Notes: generated by a model from the sequence alone, not told the origin. A DNA stretch of 64,000 nucleotides from an uncultured Bacillota bacterium (GCA_905200905.1 CAJKMA010000002.1:1-64000); one strand, 5' to 3'. Positions 8,030 to 16,448 are shown, counted from the stretch's first letter. Numbers and translations are program-made.

Positions 8030-8989
8030 ATGGCAGCGAAATCAAAACTTCTTGAAATGTTAGAACAAAACAGAGGAATCTATCTGTCCGGAGAAAGGCT
8101 TGCAGAGCAGTTGGGCGTTTCCAGGGCTGCTGTGTGGAAAGCCATCAAACAATTGCGTGAAGAAGGGTATGAAATTCAGGCTGTGACAAACAAAGGATAT
8201 GCCCTGGCGGAGCAAAATGATATTCTTTCCGCAGAAGCAGTCCGCTGTTTCCTGGAAAATCAGGAGGTACAGGTGCAGGTGTTTCAGGAGATTTCTTCTA
8301 CCAGCCAGGTGCTGAAACAGATGGCTCTGGAAAGCAAACTGCCTCATGGCTCAGTGGTTGTGGCTAATTGTCAGAAGCAGGGAAAGGGAAGAAGAGGAAG
8401 ACAGTTCTATTCTCCTGGGAACAGCGGCCTGTATCTCAGTGTACTTTTGTATCCCCAAAGGACAGCAGGAAAAAGCCTGAAAATCACAGCAGCAGCGGCT
8501 GTGGCTGTGTGCAGGGCAGTGGAGCAATGCTGTGGGAAGACCCTTGGTATTAAGTGGGTAAATGACCTGTATTTGAATGAAAAGAAGGTGTGCGGGATTC
8601 TCACAGAGGCAGTGACAGATTTTGAGACCGGAGATATTGAATTTGCAGTGGCAGGAATCGGATTAAACCTTTATGAACCAGAAGGCGGATTTCCAAAGGA
8701 ACTTGAAGGAAAAGCGGGAAATATGCTCCGGGGGGATGAGCATGTGGACAGAAACCGTCTGGCAGGCTGTATCGTGAATGAACTTTTAAAAGAGCTAGAT
8801 AAAAATGAAATACCAAAGGAATATATAGAGAGAAATATTGTTCCAGGAAGGTGGATTTTTGTACGGCAGGGGGAAACCAGACGCAGAGTAAAGGCAGAAA
8901 GGATCTTAGAGGATGGGAGATTGCTGGTCATACGGGAAGACGGTGAGAAGGAATTGCTTCAAAGTGCAGATGTGTCACTGGAGCTATAG
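8030..8989 (+). CDS. birA: bifunctional biotin ligase/biotin operon repressor BirA
   Basis: A 319-residue protein that activates biotin to biotinyl-AMP, attaches it to carboxylase carrier proteins and can repress biotin genes. The N-terminal HTH (about residues 5-60, LAEQLGVSRAAVWKAIKQL) marks the repressor class. The ligase domain has the biotinyl-AMP loop KGRRGRQF, KWVNDLY with the catalytic lysine region, and GIGLNL. A small C-terminal SH3-like domain completes it. The full length matches the family. The stop codon lies inside a perfect 20-bp palindrome that doubles as a terminator stem. Confidence 0.95.
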   Translation: MAAKSKLLEMLEQNRGIYLSGERLAEQLGVSRAAVWKAIKQLREEGYEIQAVTNKGYALAEQNDILSAEAVRCFLENQEVQVQVFQEISSTSQVLKQMALESKLPHGSVVVANCQKQGKGRRGRQFYSPGNSGLYLSVLLYPQRTAGKSLKITAAAAVAVCRAVEQCCGKTLGIKWVNDLYLNEKKVCGILTEAVTDFETGDIEFAVAGIGLNLYEPEGGFPKELEGKAGNMLRGDEHVDRNRLAGCIVNELLKELDKNEIPKEYIERNIVPGRWIFVRQGETRRRVKAERILEDGRLLVIREDGEKELLQSADVSLEL

Positions 8990-9009
8990 CTCCAGTCACC
9001 GTCTTTTTT
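8977..9009. terminator. terminator between convergent birA and vanZ-like genes
   Basis: A perfect 20-base palindrome at 8977-8996, ACTGGAGCTA paired with TAGCTCCAGT, spans the birA stop and touches the vanZ-like stop. Seven T residues at 9003-9009 serve the + strand. The T run is six bases after the stem, so termination may be only partial. Confidence 0.65.
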
Positions 9010-9487
9010 TCGGGGTAAAGCTATGGCAGAAGACCTGCACCAGAATAATACCAAACAGAGCACCTGCACTGTCGATCATGACATCCCGTTTGGAAGGCCC
9101 TCTTCCTGCTACAAAGGACTGATGGAATTCATCTGTGCAGGCAAATCCTACAGACAGCAGTCCGGCCAGGATAAAAAGGGAAAATCCACGGACGCCATAT
9201 ACATAAAGAGGGAAAGAAAGGCAGATGGCCAGAATAAAGTATTCGGTCATATGTGCCAGTTTCCGTACCGGTAATTCAATTTTATCCGCATAGGCATGTT
9301 TCTCCCACTCAGAGAGATTTTTATCTAAGATGCGGTCTGCTACAGAGACAATACCATAACTGATTTTATGGCTTAAATTTCCAGATTCTGTTCCGGTCTG
9401 TCCGGAAAAGCTGAAAATAATGTACATCATAGCAAGGGCAGGAAGAAAAGAAAATGGTTTCAGCAAGTAAATGATAAATTTTTTCAT
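8996..9487 (-). CDS. VanZ-like family membrane protein
   Basis: A 163-residue membrane protein with four or five hydrophobic segments. The VanZ-family C-terminal motif DEFHQSFVAGRGPSKRDV precedes a DSAGALFG stretch. VanZ of enterococci gives low-level teicoplanin resistance by an unknown mechanism; most family members are not linked to resistance, and there are no van genes here. GGAGCAG precedes the ATG. It converges on birA and is transcribed alone. Confidence 0.85.
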   Translation of the reverse strand: MKKFIIYLLKPFSFLPALAMMYIIFSFSGQTGTESGNLSHKISYGIVSVADRILDKNLSEWEKHAYADKIELPVRKLAHMTEYFILAICLSFPLYVYGVRGFSLFILAGLLSVGFACTDEFHQSFVAGRGPSKRDVMIDSAGALFGIILVQVFCHSFTPKKRR

Positions 9488-9632
9488 GTTCTGCTCCTTT
9501 CCGGGAAAATAACATATAAAAAGTTTTCGGGTTTTCTTGTGTAAAGAGTAACATTGTTTCTTACAGATTTACTAAGAAAGAGTATCATTTTTTGTAAGCG
9601 TTGTAAAGTTTTAGATTTTTTTGAAAAATCTT

Positions 9633-9661
9633 TTGACAAGTAAAGAAAAGTGGATTATACT
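9633..9661 (+). promoter_or_regulatory. promoter of the T-box leader
   Basis: TTGACA at 9633-9638 and TATACT at 9656-9661, 17-base spacer. It lies about 20 bases upstream of the first base-paired element of the leader. Confidence 0.85.
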
Positions 9662-9679
9662 AAAATTCATAAATAAAAA

Positions 9680-9970
9680 TGAAACGGCAATGAAAAGAAG
9701 AGTACATTTTCGGAAACGGCAAAGAGAGCTTCGGGTGGTGAGAAGAAGTGCGGAGAAGAGAATGGAAGATGGTCTTGGAGCCTCGCACCGACTGCATGTT
9801 TGCATAGGCTGCGATGGGAGCACCCATTACAGCGCCAGGATATAAGGAATAAAAAGATTCCCGTATCTGTCAGAGGTCTTTGTTTATTCAGAGATAAAAT
9901 AAGGTGGTACCACGAAGTATAATGCTCTCGTCCTTAGTGTTTTATGGCACAGGGATGGGAGCTTTTTTTC
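9680..9970 (+). promoter_or_regulatory. T-box riboswitch leader
   Basis: A tRNA-sensing leader. The AGTA element (9701-9704) and GAA (9765-9767) flank a specifier loop bounded by helices CATTTTC/GAGAATG and AAGA/TCTT. The distal stem I motif is AGAGAG (starting at 9723) with GGTGGTGAGAA beyond it. The T-box core AAGGTGGTACCACG is at 9901-9914. The terminator pairs GCTCTCGTCC (9924-9933) with GGATGGGAGC (9953-9962) and is followed by seven T. An uncharged tRNA should stabilise the antiterminator and open the downstream symporter gene. The specifier triplet is ambiguous: GAT, ATG or TGG within 9768-9772. Confidence 0.93.
9924..9969 (+). terminator. T-box attenuator hairpin
   Basis: The 10-bp stem 9924-9933/9953-9962 with a T7 tail at 9963-9969 is the default-off structure of the T-box leader, 28 bases before the symporter start codon. 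Confidence 0.88.
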
Positions 9971-9996
9971 GTTTCATTGTCAAGAAGGAGGTACAT

Positions 9997-11331
9997 ATGA
10001 GTCAACAAACGCAAAGCAAAGAAACAACAGCAAAATGGTCCGGCAGTCTTGGTTTTATTATGGCAGCAGCCGGTTCTGCTGTGGGTATGGGGAATTTGTG
10101 GCGGTTTCCTATGCTGGTAGGAGAGAATGGAGGGGGAGCCTTTCTTCTGGTTTATCTGATCTGCATCTTTTTGGTGGGAATTCCTATGATTGTTGCAGAA
10201 GTTACCATTGGGCGTGCAGGGGGGAAAGACGCATTCGGAAGCTATAAAGCCCTGAATAAAAAATGGGGTGGTGTAGGTGTTCTGGCAGTAATCACCAGCT
10301 TTATTGGCCTTTCTTATTATGCCGTGTTAGGAGGCTGGGTAATCCGCTATATTTTTGCTGCCATTACAGGTGCATCTGAAAAAGGAACAGAGTTTTTCCA
10401 GGCATTTACAGCAAATCCTGGAAGCCAGATTATTTATTATTTGGTGTTTATGGTAATCACAGTTTTAATCGTGGTAAGAGGGGTTCAGAAAGGAATCGAA
10501 AGCTCCTGCAAGGTAATGATGCCGCTTCTGGTTGTCTGTATGCTAGTGATCGTTGTCCGTTCCTGCACACTGCCGGGTGCAGCAGCAGGAATCGAATTTT
10601 TCCTGAAACCGGACTTTTCAAAATTGACACCAGGTGCCTTTTTATCAGCACTGGGACAGGTATTCTTCTCTCTTTCTCTTGGAACAGGGGCAACCATCAC
10701 CTATGGAGCTTACCTTGGAAAAGACCAGAATATTGTAAAAAGTGCAGGAAGCATTGCTTTCTTCGATACACTGGTGGCAATGATCGCAGGTTTTGCCATT
10801 CTCCCGGCCGTATTTGCATTTGGATTTGACCCAGAAAGTGGCCCGAGCCTGATGTTCCAGACCCTTCCTACTGTATTTGGAGAGATGCCGGGCGGAAGAA
10901 TATTTGGCGTTATTTTCTTTGTCCTTGTATTATTTGCAGGAGTTTCCACCAGTATTGCCTATCTGGAAGTGGTGGTTTCCTTTGCAGTAAATACCTTTAA
11001 AGTGACCAGAACCAAGGCTGCTGTTACTTTCAGTATTTTAATCACCTGCCTTGGTATTCCATGTGCATTAAGCTTCGGTATTTGGAGTGATATCAAGATT
11101 GCCGGAAAGAGTTTCTTTGATCTGGCAGATTATCTGGTGTCAAATGTTTCTCTGCCAATCGGCGGCATTCTTGCCTGCATTTTCATTGGCTGGGGAAGGA
11201 AGAAAAAACATGCAGTTCATGAAATTACCAATGAAGGAAAGGGAAGCTTTAAATTGGCGGGACTTTGGTCTGTACTGATCAAATACGTGCTTCCGGTACT
11301 GATTGCAGTGGTATTTGTCACATCTTTATAA
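9997..11331 (+). CDS. sodium:neurotransmitter-symporter-family (NSS/SNF) amino-acid transporter
   Basis: A 444-residue Na+-coupled amino-acid importer of the LeuT fold. The N-terminus carries the NSS hallmark MAAAGSAVGMGNLWRFP in TM1, with the unwound glycine region that binds sodium and substrate; ENGGGAF follows in TM2. Eleven to twelve hydrophobic segments are seen. ATG 9997 is preceded by AAGGAGG; the in-frame ATG further upstream falls inside the T-box terminator region. Bacterial relatives carry aromatic or hydrophobic amino acids (TnaT, MhsT) or methionine/alanine (MetP). The T-box leader implies that expression rises when one amino acid is short. Confidence 0.93.
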   Translation: MSQQTQSKETTAKWSGSLGFIMAAAGSAVGMGNLWRFPMLVGENGGGAFLLVYLICIFLVGIPMIVAEVTIGRAGGKDAFGSYKALNKKWGGVGVLAVITSFIGLSYYAVLGGWVIRYIFAAITGASEKGTEFFQAFTANPGSQIIYYLVFMVITVLIVVRGVQKGIESSCKVMMPLLVVCMLVIVVRSCTLPGAAAGIEFFLKPDFSKLTPGAFLSALGQVFFSLSLGTGATITYGAYLGKDQNIVKSAGSIAFFDTLVAMIAGFAILPAVFAFGFDPESGPSLMFQTLPTVFGEMPGGRIFGVIFFVLVLFAGVSTSIAYLEVVVSFAVNTFKVTRTKAAVTFSILITCLGIPCALSFGIWSDIKIAGKSFFDLADYLVSNVSLPIGGILACIFIGWGRKKKHAVHEITNEGKGSFKLAGLWSVLIKYVLPVLIAVVFVTSL

Positions 11332-11337
11332 ACTACA

Positions 11338-11369
11338 GGGAGTTGTCTTATAGAGGCAGCTCCTATTTT
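11338..11369 (+). terminator. terminator after the symporter gene
   Basis: GGAGTTGTCT pairs, with two G-T wobbles, with AGGCAGCTCC, and is followed by TATTTTG. The stem starts 7 bases after the stop. Confidence 0.75.
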
Positions 11370-11373
11370 GTTA

Positions 11374-11402
11374 TAGTCAAATAGAAGAAAATAAGGTATA
11401 AT
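11374..11402 (+). promoter_or_regulatory. promoter of thyA-folA
   Basis: A consensus TATAAT lies at 11397-11402; TAGTCA at 11374-11379 is a weak -35 at 17 bases. The -10 box overlaps an in-frame ATG at 11401, which helps rule that codon out as the thyA start. Confidence 0.55.
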
Positions 11403-11454
11403 GATTGAACAACGTGCAATCCAAGTAATTCAGGATAAGAGAAAGGACAGGACA

Positions 11455-12306
11455 ATGAGTTTAGCAGATAAATTGTTTATTGATATGTGCCGTGATATTC
11501 TGGAAAACGGCACAGATACCAAGGGTGAAAAGGTCCGGCCAAAATGGGAAGATACCGGTGAATTTGCTTATACAATCAAGCGTTTCGGTGTGGTGAACCG
11601 TTATGATCTTCGGAAAGAATTTCCGGCACTGACGCTCAGAAAGACAGCGTTAAAGAGCTGTATGGATGAAATTCTCTGGATCTACCAGAAAAAATCCAAT
11701 AATATCAAAGATTTAAAACCGCATATCTGGGATGCCTGGGCAGATGAAAATGGCTCCATCGGTACCTGCTACGGTGATGTGGTAGGACGGAAGTTTATGT
11801 ATAAGGGCGAGCAGACGGACCAGATGGATTATGTGCTGAAACAGTTAAAAGAAAATCCATACAGCAGAAGAATCATGACAAACCTGTATCAGTTTGAGTA
11901 TCTTCACAGCGGAGCTCTGGATCCTTGCTGCTACAGCATGACTTACAATGTGACAAAGGAAAGAAACAGTGAAAAACTGGTTTTAAATGGGGTGCTGAAT
12001 CAGCGTTCCCAGGATGTTCTTGCGGCAAATAACTGGAATGTGTGCCAGTATGCAATACTTTTGATGATGGTAGCCCAGGTGAACGATATGATTCCGGGAG
12101 AACTGGTACATGTGATTGCAGATGCCCATATTTATGACCGCCATGTAGATGCAGTAAAAGAACTGATTACCAGAACACCTTATCCGGCACCAAAGGTATC
12201 TCTGAATCCTGAGATAAAGGATTTTTATACATTTACTACAGATGATTTGATCGTGGAAGATTATCAGGCAGGGACACAGGTGAAAAATATACCCATTGCA
12301 GTGTGA
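11455..12306 (+). CDS. thyA: thymidylate synthase ThyA
   Basis: A 283-residue enzyme methylating dUMP to dTMP with methylenetetrahydrofolate. The catalytic cysteine lies in LDPCCYSM (C158), followed by the dUMP-binding stretch LNQRSQDVLAANNWNVCQYA and the HVIADAHIYDRH segment. The start at 11455 is preferred: the in-frame ATG at 11401 overlaps the -10 box. folA starts 13 bases after the stop, coupling dTMP synthesis to regeneration of the dihydrofolate it releases. Confidence 0.95.
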   Translation: MSLADKLFIDMCRDILENGTDTKGEKVRPKWEDTGEFAYTIKRFGVVNRYDLRKEFPALTLRKTALKSCMDEILWIYQKKSNNIKDLKPHIWDAWADENGSIGTCYGDVVGRKFMYKGEQTDQMDYVLKQLKENPYSRRIMTNLYQFEYLHSGALDPCCYSMTYNVTKERNSEKLVLNGVLNQRSQDVLAANNWNVCQYAILLMMVAQVNDMIPGELVHVIADAHIYDRHVDAVKELITRTPYPAPKVSLNPEIKDFYTFTTDDLIVEDYQAGTQVKNIPIAV

Positions 12307-12319
12307 GAGAGGAGAAAAA

Positions 12320-12808
12320 ATGAACTTAATCGTAGCAGCAGATGCCAACTGGGGCATCGGAAAAGAAAATAAACTGCTGGTGAGCATTCCGGCAGATATG
12401 AAATTTTTCAGAACCACCACCACAGGGAAAGTGGTTGTTATGGGAAGGAAAACACTGGAAAGTTTTCCGGGAGGTCTTCCGTTGAAAAACAGAGTGAACA
12501 TTGTGATCACCAGAGATAAAAATTACAAAGCAAAGGATGCAGTGGTTGTCCACAGCATTGAAGAAGCATTGGAAGAAGTTAAAAAATATCAGTCAGAAGA
12601 TGTCTATGTAATCGGCGGCGACAGCATTTACAGGCAGATGCTGCCATACTGTGACAAGGCGCATGTGACAAAGATTGACTTTGCCTATGAGGCAGATACC
12701 TTCTTCCCGAATTTAGACGAGGATGCACAGTGGAAAGTCACAGAAAGAAGTGAGGAACAGACCTATTTTGATATTGAGTATGAGTTCAGGACTTATGAGA
12801 GAGTGTGA
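12320..12808 (+). CDS. folA: dihydrofolate reductase FolA
   Basis: A 162-residue enzyme reducing dihydrofolate to tetrahydrofolate with NADPH. The sequence begins MNLIVAADANWGIGKENKLL, followed by GRKTLESFPGGLPLKNRVNIV and VIGGDSIYRQML, all diagnostic. GAGAGGAG precedes ATG 12320. It is the second gene of the thyA-folA operon. No terminator is evident before the next gene. Confidence 0.95.
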   Translation: MNLIVAADANWGIGKENKLLVSIPADMKFFRTTTTGKVVVMGRKTLESFPGGLPLKNRVNIVITRDKNYKAKDAVVVHSIEEALEEVKKYQSEDVYVIGGDSIYRQMLPYCDKAHVTKIDFAYEADTFFPNLDEDAQWKVTERSEEQTYFDIEYEFRTYERV

Positions 12809-12910
12809 TTCTCATATAAATCCACATGTTAGCAGCAAAAATATATAGTTTTTCTCATAATAGCATGCTATAATCCTTGTATAGAATTCCTCTGTAGAAC
12901 CGGAGGAAAT

Positions 12911-13581
12911 ATGAAGAAACGAAAAATATTACAGAACTTGACAATTATAGATAATTTTCTTTTTGGTGCAGTTATGCAGGTGGAAGAAAATTGCAAAGGC
13001 TTTCTTGAAATGGTACTTGGATTTCCAATTAACCATGTAGTGGTCAGTAAGGAAAAGAGTGTGATTTATCATCCAGAATATAGAGGGGTTCGTTTGGACA
13101 TTTATGCAGAAGATGAAAATCATACGCATTATAACGTAGAAATGCAGGTACAAAAGAAGAAAGCACTTGGAAAGCGAAGCAGGTATTATCACAGCCAGAT
13201 GGTAATGGAATCTTTAGAAAGTGGAGAGGATTATGAGTCACTGCCGGATACATGTGTTCCGCCTGAACTTGTCAGGTTTCTGAAGTTTGTGACGGCAAAT
13301 CTTAAAGAAAGCGAAGAGGATTTTGGAGATGAATTGGTGAATCAATTCCAGAATTCTATTCGTGATATTAAGAAAAGCCGGAAGGGAGACTTGAAGGTCG
13401 GCAGGAAGCAGTTTTAGAATTCTTGGAAGAATTAGGTGATATTCCGGCAGAACTACAGGAAAAGATAGAGAACCTGGAAAACATCGAAAAACTGAAATTG
13501 CTGCTCAAGCTGGCAGTCAGGGCTGATTCTATAGCTGATTTTGAAAAAGAAGCTGAATTATATTTTATTTCTGAGGACTAA
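12911..13581 (+). pseudogene. degraded Rpn-family PD-(D/E)XK nuclease / transposase-like gene
   Basis: The first open segment (12911-13417, 168 codons) begins like Rpn/PDDEXK nucleases: DNFLFGAVM, then RLDIYAED and YNVEMQVQ carrying the D and ExQ residues, then RSRYYHSQM. After LPDTC the sequence jumps straight to VPPELVRFLKFV, so the roughly 45-residue segment usually found between them is absent. Past codon 160 the frame shifts: the usual C-terminus (GRQEAVLEFLEELGDIP through FEKEAELYF) continues in another frame to a stop at 13581. Internal deletion plus frameshift indicate a dead gene. Such genes are multicopy in Lachnospiraceae and associated with recombination. Confidence 0.8.
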
Positions 13582-13600
13582 AGGTCAGTATATCTAAGGA

Positions 13601-13632
13601 CTGTCGCATTAAGATGCATTTTAATGCGACAG
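13601..13632. terminator. hairpin between the rpn pseudogene and the lacI-type gene
   Basis: CTGTCGCATTAA (13601-13612) and TTAATGCGACAG (13621-13632) make a perfect 12-bp stem with an 8-base loop. A T-rich but interrupted stretch follows on the + strand. It may terminate both convergent transcripts. Confidence 0.6.
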
Positions 13633-13721
13633 CTTCATCTATTAAATTTTTTAAAAAATATCTTAGGAATCTAATCATTTATCAAAAATAGTTATGTGAC
13701 AGAGGAATTCTATCAATTATT

Positions 13722-14765
13722 TCAGTGTGGCAGTTCCTTTTCTGTTGTTTCTCTTCGGATTAAATAAGGCGTAATGACTTTATGCACCGGTTTTTCTAAA
13801 GGAGTGGGTTTTCTTTTCTTGCGTTCATTCATCTGCTCTACCAATAACTTTACGGCTTCATAAGCAATCTGGTCAATATGCTGTCCAACGGTACTGATAG
13901 GGATAACCGCCTCGGTAGAGATAGGAGAATCATCGAATCCCACAAGATAGTAATCAGAGGGGAGATTACCGTATCTCTGAATCAGAAGATTCAAAAACAC
14001 GTTGGCATGGGTATCACTGGAAATAAAGATACCTTTCTTCAAACCATGATAATCTCTCTCTAATTCATCCAGCACTTCTGTTAGACTTTTTCGCATTGCT
14101 TCATAGGTATTTCCCAGATTTTTATAAATAATCCGATGATTTAGATTTTTTTCCCTGCAGATATCCAGAAATCCTCTGATACGCCCGTAGGCAGGAATAT
14201 CCGGTGCAGTAGGAGTATTAATATGGATAAAAACATCACAGTGATGGCTTACCAGAAGGCTGGTAGCCTGCACTCCGCCCATATAGTTATCTGTGTTTAC
14301 ACTGCACACATACTGGTCCTCCCGCTCAATGGTGACAATAGGAATGTGCAAATTTGCCAGTTCTTTTGAAGGAATCGTAAAACTTAAAATAATTAAGCCC
14401 TCGATTTTATAGGCTAGCAATTCCTGAATATACTGTCGCTCTGTATCAGCGTGTTCATTTCCAATAAATACAAGAAATTTATAGCCAAACTGTTCATAGG
14501 TCTGAAGAATCTGATTTAGCATTTCAGAATAATAGTGGTTGTGTAAATTAGGAATAACGATGCCGATAAATTCGGTATTTCCATTTGCTAAAATCCGCGC
14601 AACCTTGTTTTCTTTATAATTTAATTCCACTAGGGCTTTGGAAATGATTTCCTGGTTTTCCAGAGTAAGAGAATCTGGATTGTTGAAATATCGGGAAATC
14701 GTGGTTTTTGAAAAGTTTGTATATTTTGCAATATCATCAAAGGTTACATTTTTTTTCTGTCTCAT
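13722..14765 (-). CDS. LacI-family transcriptional repressor of the sucrose/fructoside operon
   Basis: A 347-residue regulator. The N-terminal LacI HTH reads VTFDDIAKYTNFSKTTISRYFN, followed by a hinge helix (IISKALVELNYKEN) and a periplasmic-binding-like sugar domain ending at residue 347. The ATG at 14765 is chosen because GAGG lies just upstream and the protein then starts at the family's normal position. The gene is divergent from a sugar ABC/GH32/GH13 operon. Tandem ACCGGT palindromes occur at both promoters, so it probably represses both and is released by a sugar ligand. Confidence 0.92.
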   Translation of the reverse strand: MRQKKNVTFDDIAKYTNFSKTTISRYFNNPDSLTLENQEIISKALVELNYKENKVARILANGNTEFIGIVIPNLHNHYYSEMLNQILQTYEQFGYKFLVFIGNEHADTERQYIQELLAYKIEGLIILSFTIPSKELANLHIPIVTIEREDQYVCSVNTDNYMGGVQATSLLVSHHCDVFIHINTPTAPDIPAYGRIRGFLDICREKNLNHRIIYKNLGNTYEAMRKSLTEVLDELERDYHGLKKGIFISSDTHANVFLNLLIQRYGNLPSDYYLVGFDDSPISTEAVIPISTVGQHIDQIAYEAVKLLVEQMNERKKRKPTPLEKPVHKVITPYLIRRETTEKELPH

Positions 14766-14808
14766 AAGAACCTCTTTTCGTTGATAGTTTTGAGATGTCA
14801 TTGACAAA

Positions 14809-14837
14809 AGTATAACAGAAACTTTAAAGGAGAACAA
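14809..14837 (-). promoter_or_regulatory. promoter of the lacI-type gene
   Basis: Read on the minus strand, TTGTTC (14837-14832) and TATACT (14814-14809) are 17 bases apart. Transcription heads to the start codon at 14765. Confidence 0.65.
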
Positions 14838-14840
14838 GAA

Positions 14841-14864
14841 GTAATCGGTTAAGTAACCGGTTTT
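14841..14864. promoter_or_regulatory. tandem operator upstream of the lacI-type gene
   Basis: GTAATCGGTTAA (14841-14852) and GTAACCGGTTTT (14853-14864) are two LacI-type half-symmetric sites whose centres are 12 bp apart, immediately upstream of the -35 of the repressor gene. They match the pair at 14989-15012. Confidence 0.7.
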
Positions 14865-14948
14865 ATACATTGTTACCAAAGTGGAAGGAAAGAAATCATA
14901 TATTTTTTACAAAGTTTGAAAACAAGAGAAAAAAGGTGGCTCAAATGA

Positions 14949-14977
14949 TTGACGAAAAGAATGTGTTGTGTTAGTAT
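14949..14977 (+). promoter_or_regulatory. promoter of the sucrose/fructoside operon
   Basis: TTGACG at 14949-14954 with TAGTAT at 14972-14977, 17-base spacer. The operators begin 12 bases after the -10, at the expected transcription start. Confidence 0.65.
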
Positions 14978-14988
14978 AAAAGCACAAA

Positions 14989-15012
14989 GTAACCGGTTAC
15001 TTTACCGGTTAC
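14989..15012. promoter_or_regulatory. tandem LacI-type operator of the sugar operon
   Basis: GTAACCGGTTAC (14989-15000) is a perfect 12-bp palindrome, followed without gap by TTTACCGGTTAC (15001-15012). The ACCGGT cores are 12 bp apart. The position just downstream of the promoter suits repression by the divergently encoded LacI protein. Confidence 0.8.
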
Positions 15013-15071
15013 AAAACGAAAACAAGAACAAAGAAAAGGCAGGAAAATACTAGAGAAAGAGGAGGAAGAAA

Positions 15072-16448
15072 ATGAAGAAAAAAGTAGTGACAAAAGTAAT
15101 GGCATTTTCACTTGCTGCTGTAATGGCATCCACAGCGCTTACTGGATGTACTTTTGGATTTGCTAGTGATCCGGATGACCCGAATGAGGTGGAGGAGAAA
15201 GAGGTGATTGACACCTCCATAGATACGTTTCAGTATGATGCAGGACTGGAAGGAACAAGCATTACTCTGCTGAATTCCAAGGCAGAGATTCAAAATGCTC
15301 TGGAGGAGATGGCAGCACAGTTTGAGGAAAAATCAGGGGTACATATTGAAGTAATGCCAGTAACAGATGGCGATTCTCCTTACACTAAGGTGGTAAGCCT
15401 TTATAATTCTGGAACTCCTGCAACCATGGCAATTCTGGATACCACAGACGTAATTGCTCTGGCCGAGGAGAAGGCGCTGGACCTTTCTTCTGAGCCTTGG
15501 ATTCAGGAGGCGGAAGAGTATATGACAAAGGTTGGTGGTAAGGTGTACAGTTTTCCACTTTGTATTGAGGGAAGAGGAATCATTTATAATAAAGCTGTGA
15601 TTGAGGAAACCTTGGGAAAAGAGTTTGATCCAGAATCCATTACCACATTGGATGATTTTAAAGGGATTTTAGAAGAGCTGAAAGAGGCAGGCATGGAGAG
15701 GCCAATCTCTGTGGCAAAAGAGGACTGGTCTTTAGGCGCACATCAACTCCAATATATTTATGAGACAGAAGATGGGACTTCACCTGGAGCCCAGGCTGCC
15801 ATTGAGAGTATCAAGAATGGTACACTGGATTTGAAAAACTATGAGCGCTTGGGACAATTCCTGGATATGTTTGACGTATTGAGAGAATACAATGTGGCAA
15901 AAGCAGACCCTCTAGGAGCAGATTATGATGAAATGGCCATTGACTTGGCGGATGGTAAAACCGCTTTCTGGTTTAATGGAAACTGGGCATGGCCGAACCT
16001 GGAAGAAGCAGGTGCTGAAAAGGAGGATGCATATGGTTTCCTTCCTTATTTCCTGAATAATGACACAGAGGATTTTGTCAATTCTAAGATTCAGGCTTCA
16101 CCTTCCAAGCAGATTATGATAGACGGACAGATTGCCACTGAAAATGAACAAGCAGCGGCAAAAGAATTTCTCAACTGGATGGTTTACAGTGAAATCGGAC
16201 AGCAGATGATTGTAAAATCTGCCAGCATTATACCATCTTTCCAGAACAATCCTTATGAGCCAAAAGATCCATTAAGTCGTAATATTTATGAAAAGGCCCA
16301 TGAAGGAAAAACTTTTAATGCTTCTGCCATTGTTCCAAATGATCATTGGGCAGTGCTTGGAGCTGCCATGCAAAAATATCTGGCAGGCAGAAGTGACAGG
16401 GAAGAATTAACACAATCCATTGAAAAATATTGGGCAGAGCAAAAATAG
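15072..16448 (+). CDS. sugar ABC transporter substrate-binding lipoprotein
   Basis: A 458-residue extracellular solute-binding protein of the MalE-like family (SBP_bac). The signal peptide ends in lipobox LTGC with the lipidated cysteine at C26, anchoring it outside the membrane. The body has the usual two-lobe pattern, including a WFNGNWAWPNLE stretch. GAGGAGG precedes ATG 15072. With the two permeases it should import the sugar split by the GH32 and GH13 enzymes encoded downstream. No ATPase is encoded here; such systems commonly share an MsmK/MsiK-type ATPase from elsewhere. Confidence 0.92.
   Translation: MKKKVVTKVMAFSLAAVMASTALTGCTFGFASDPDDPNEVEEKEVIDTSIDTFQYDAGLEGTSITLLNSKAEIQNALEEMAAQFEEKSGVHIEVMPVTDGDSPYTKVVSLYNSGTPATMAILDTTDVIALAEEKALDLSSEPWIQEAEEYMTKVGGKVYSFPLCIEGRGIIYNKAVIEETLGKEFDPESITTLDDFKGILEELKEAGMERPISVAKEDWSLGAHQLQYIYETEDGTSPGAQAAIESIKNGTLDLKNYERLGQFLDMFDVLREYNVAKADPLGADYDEMAIDLADGKTAFWFNGNWAWPNLEEAGAEKEDAYGFLPYFLNNDTEDFVNSKIQASPSKQIMIDGQIATENEQAAAKEFLNWMVYSEIGQQMIVKSASIIPSFQNNPYEPKDPLSRNIYEKAHEGKTFNASAIVPNDHWAVLGAAMQKYLAGRSDREELTQSIEKYWAEQK

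Noticed and set aside
9621..9845. 74-codon open frame upstream of the NSS transporter
   Set aside because: It lies wholly within the promoter and T-box leader RNA, whose structured elements explain the sequence; it has no convincing ribosome site.
9904..9996. N-terminal extension of the NSS transporter from the ATG in the leader
   Set aside because: The extension would be translated from the T-box core and terminator hairpin. The ATG at 9997 has AAGGAGG and matches the family start.
11401..11454. Upstream ATG for thymidylate synthase
   Set aside because: The codon overlaps the TATAAT box, so it would lie at or before the transcription start.
12860..12871. Palindrome ATAGCATGCTAT before the rpn pseudogene
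   Set aside because: A short AT-rich palindrome overlapping a TATAAT box; no second copy or matching regulator was seen, so chance is likely.
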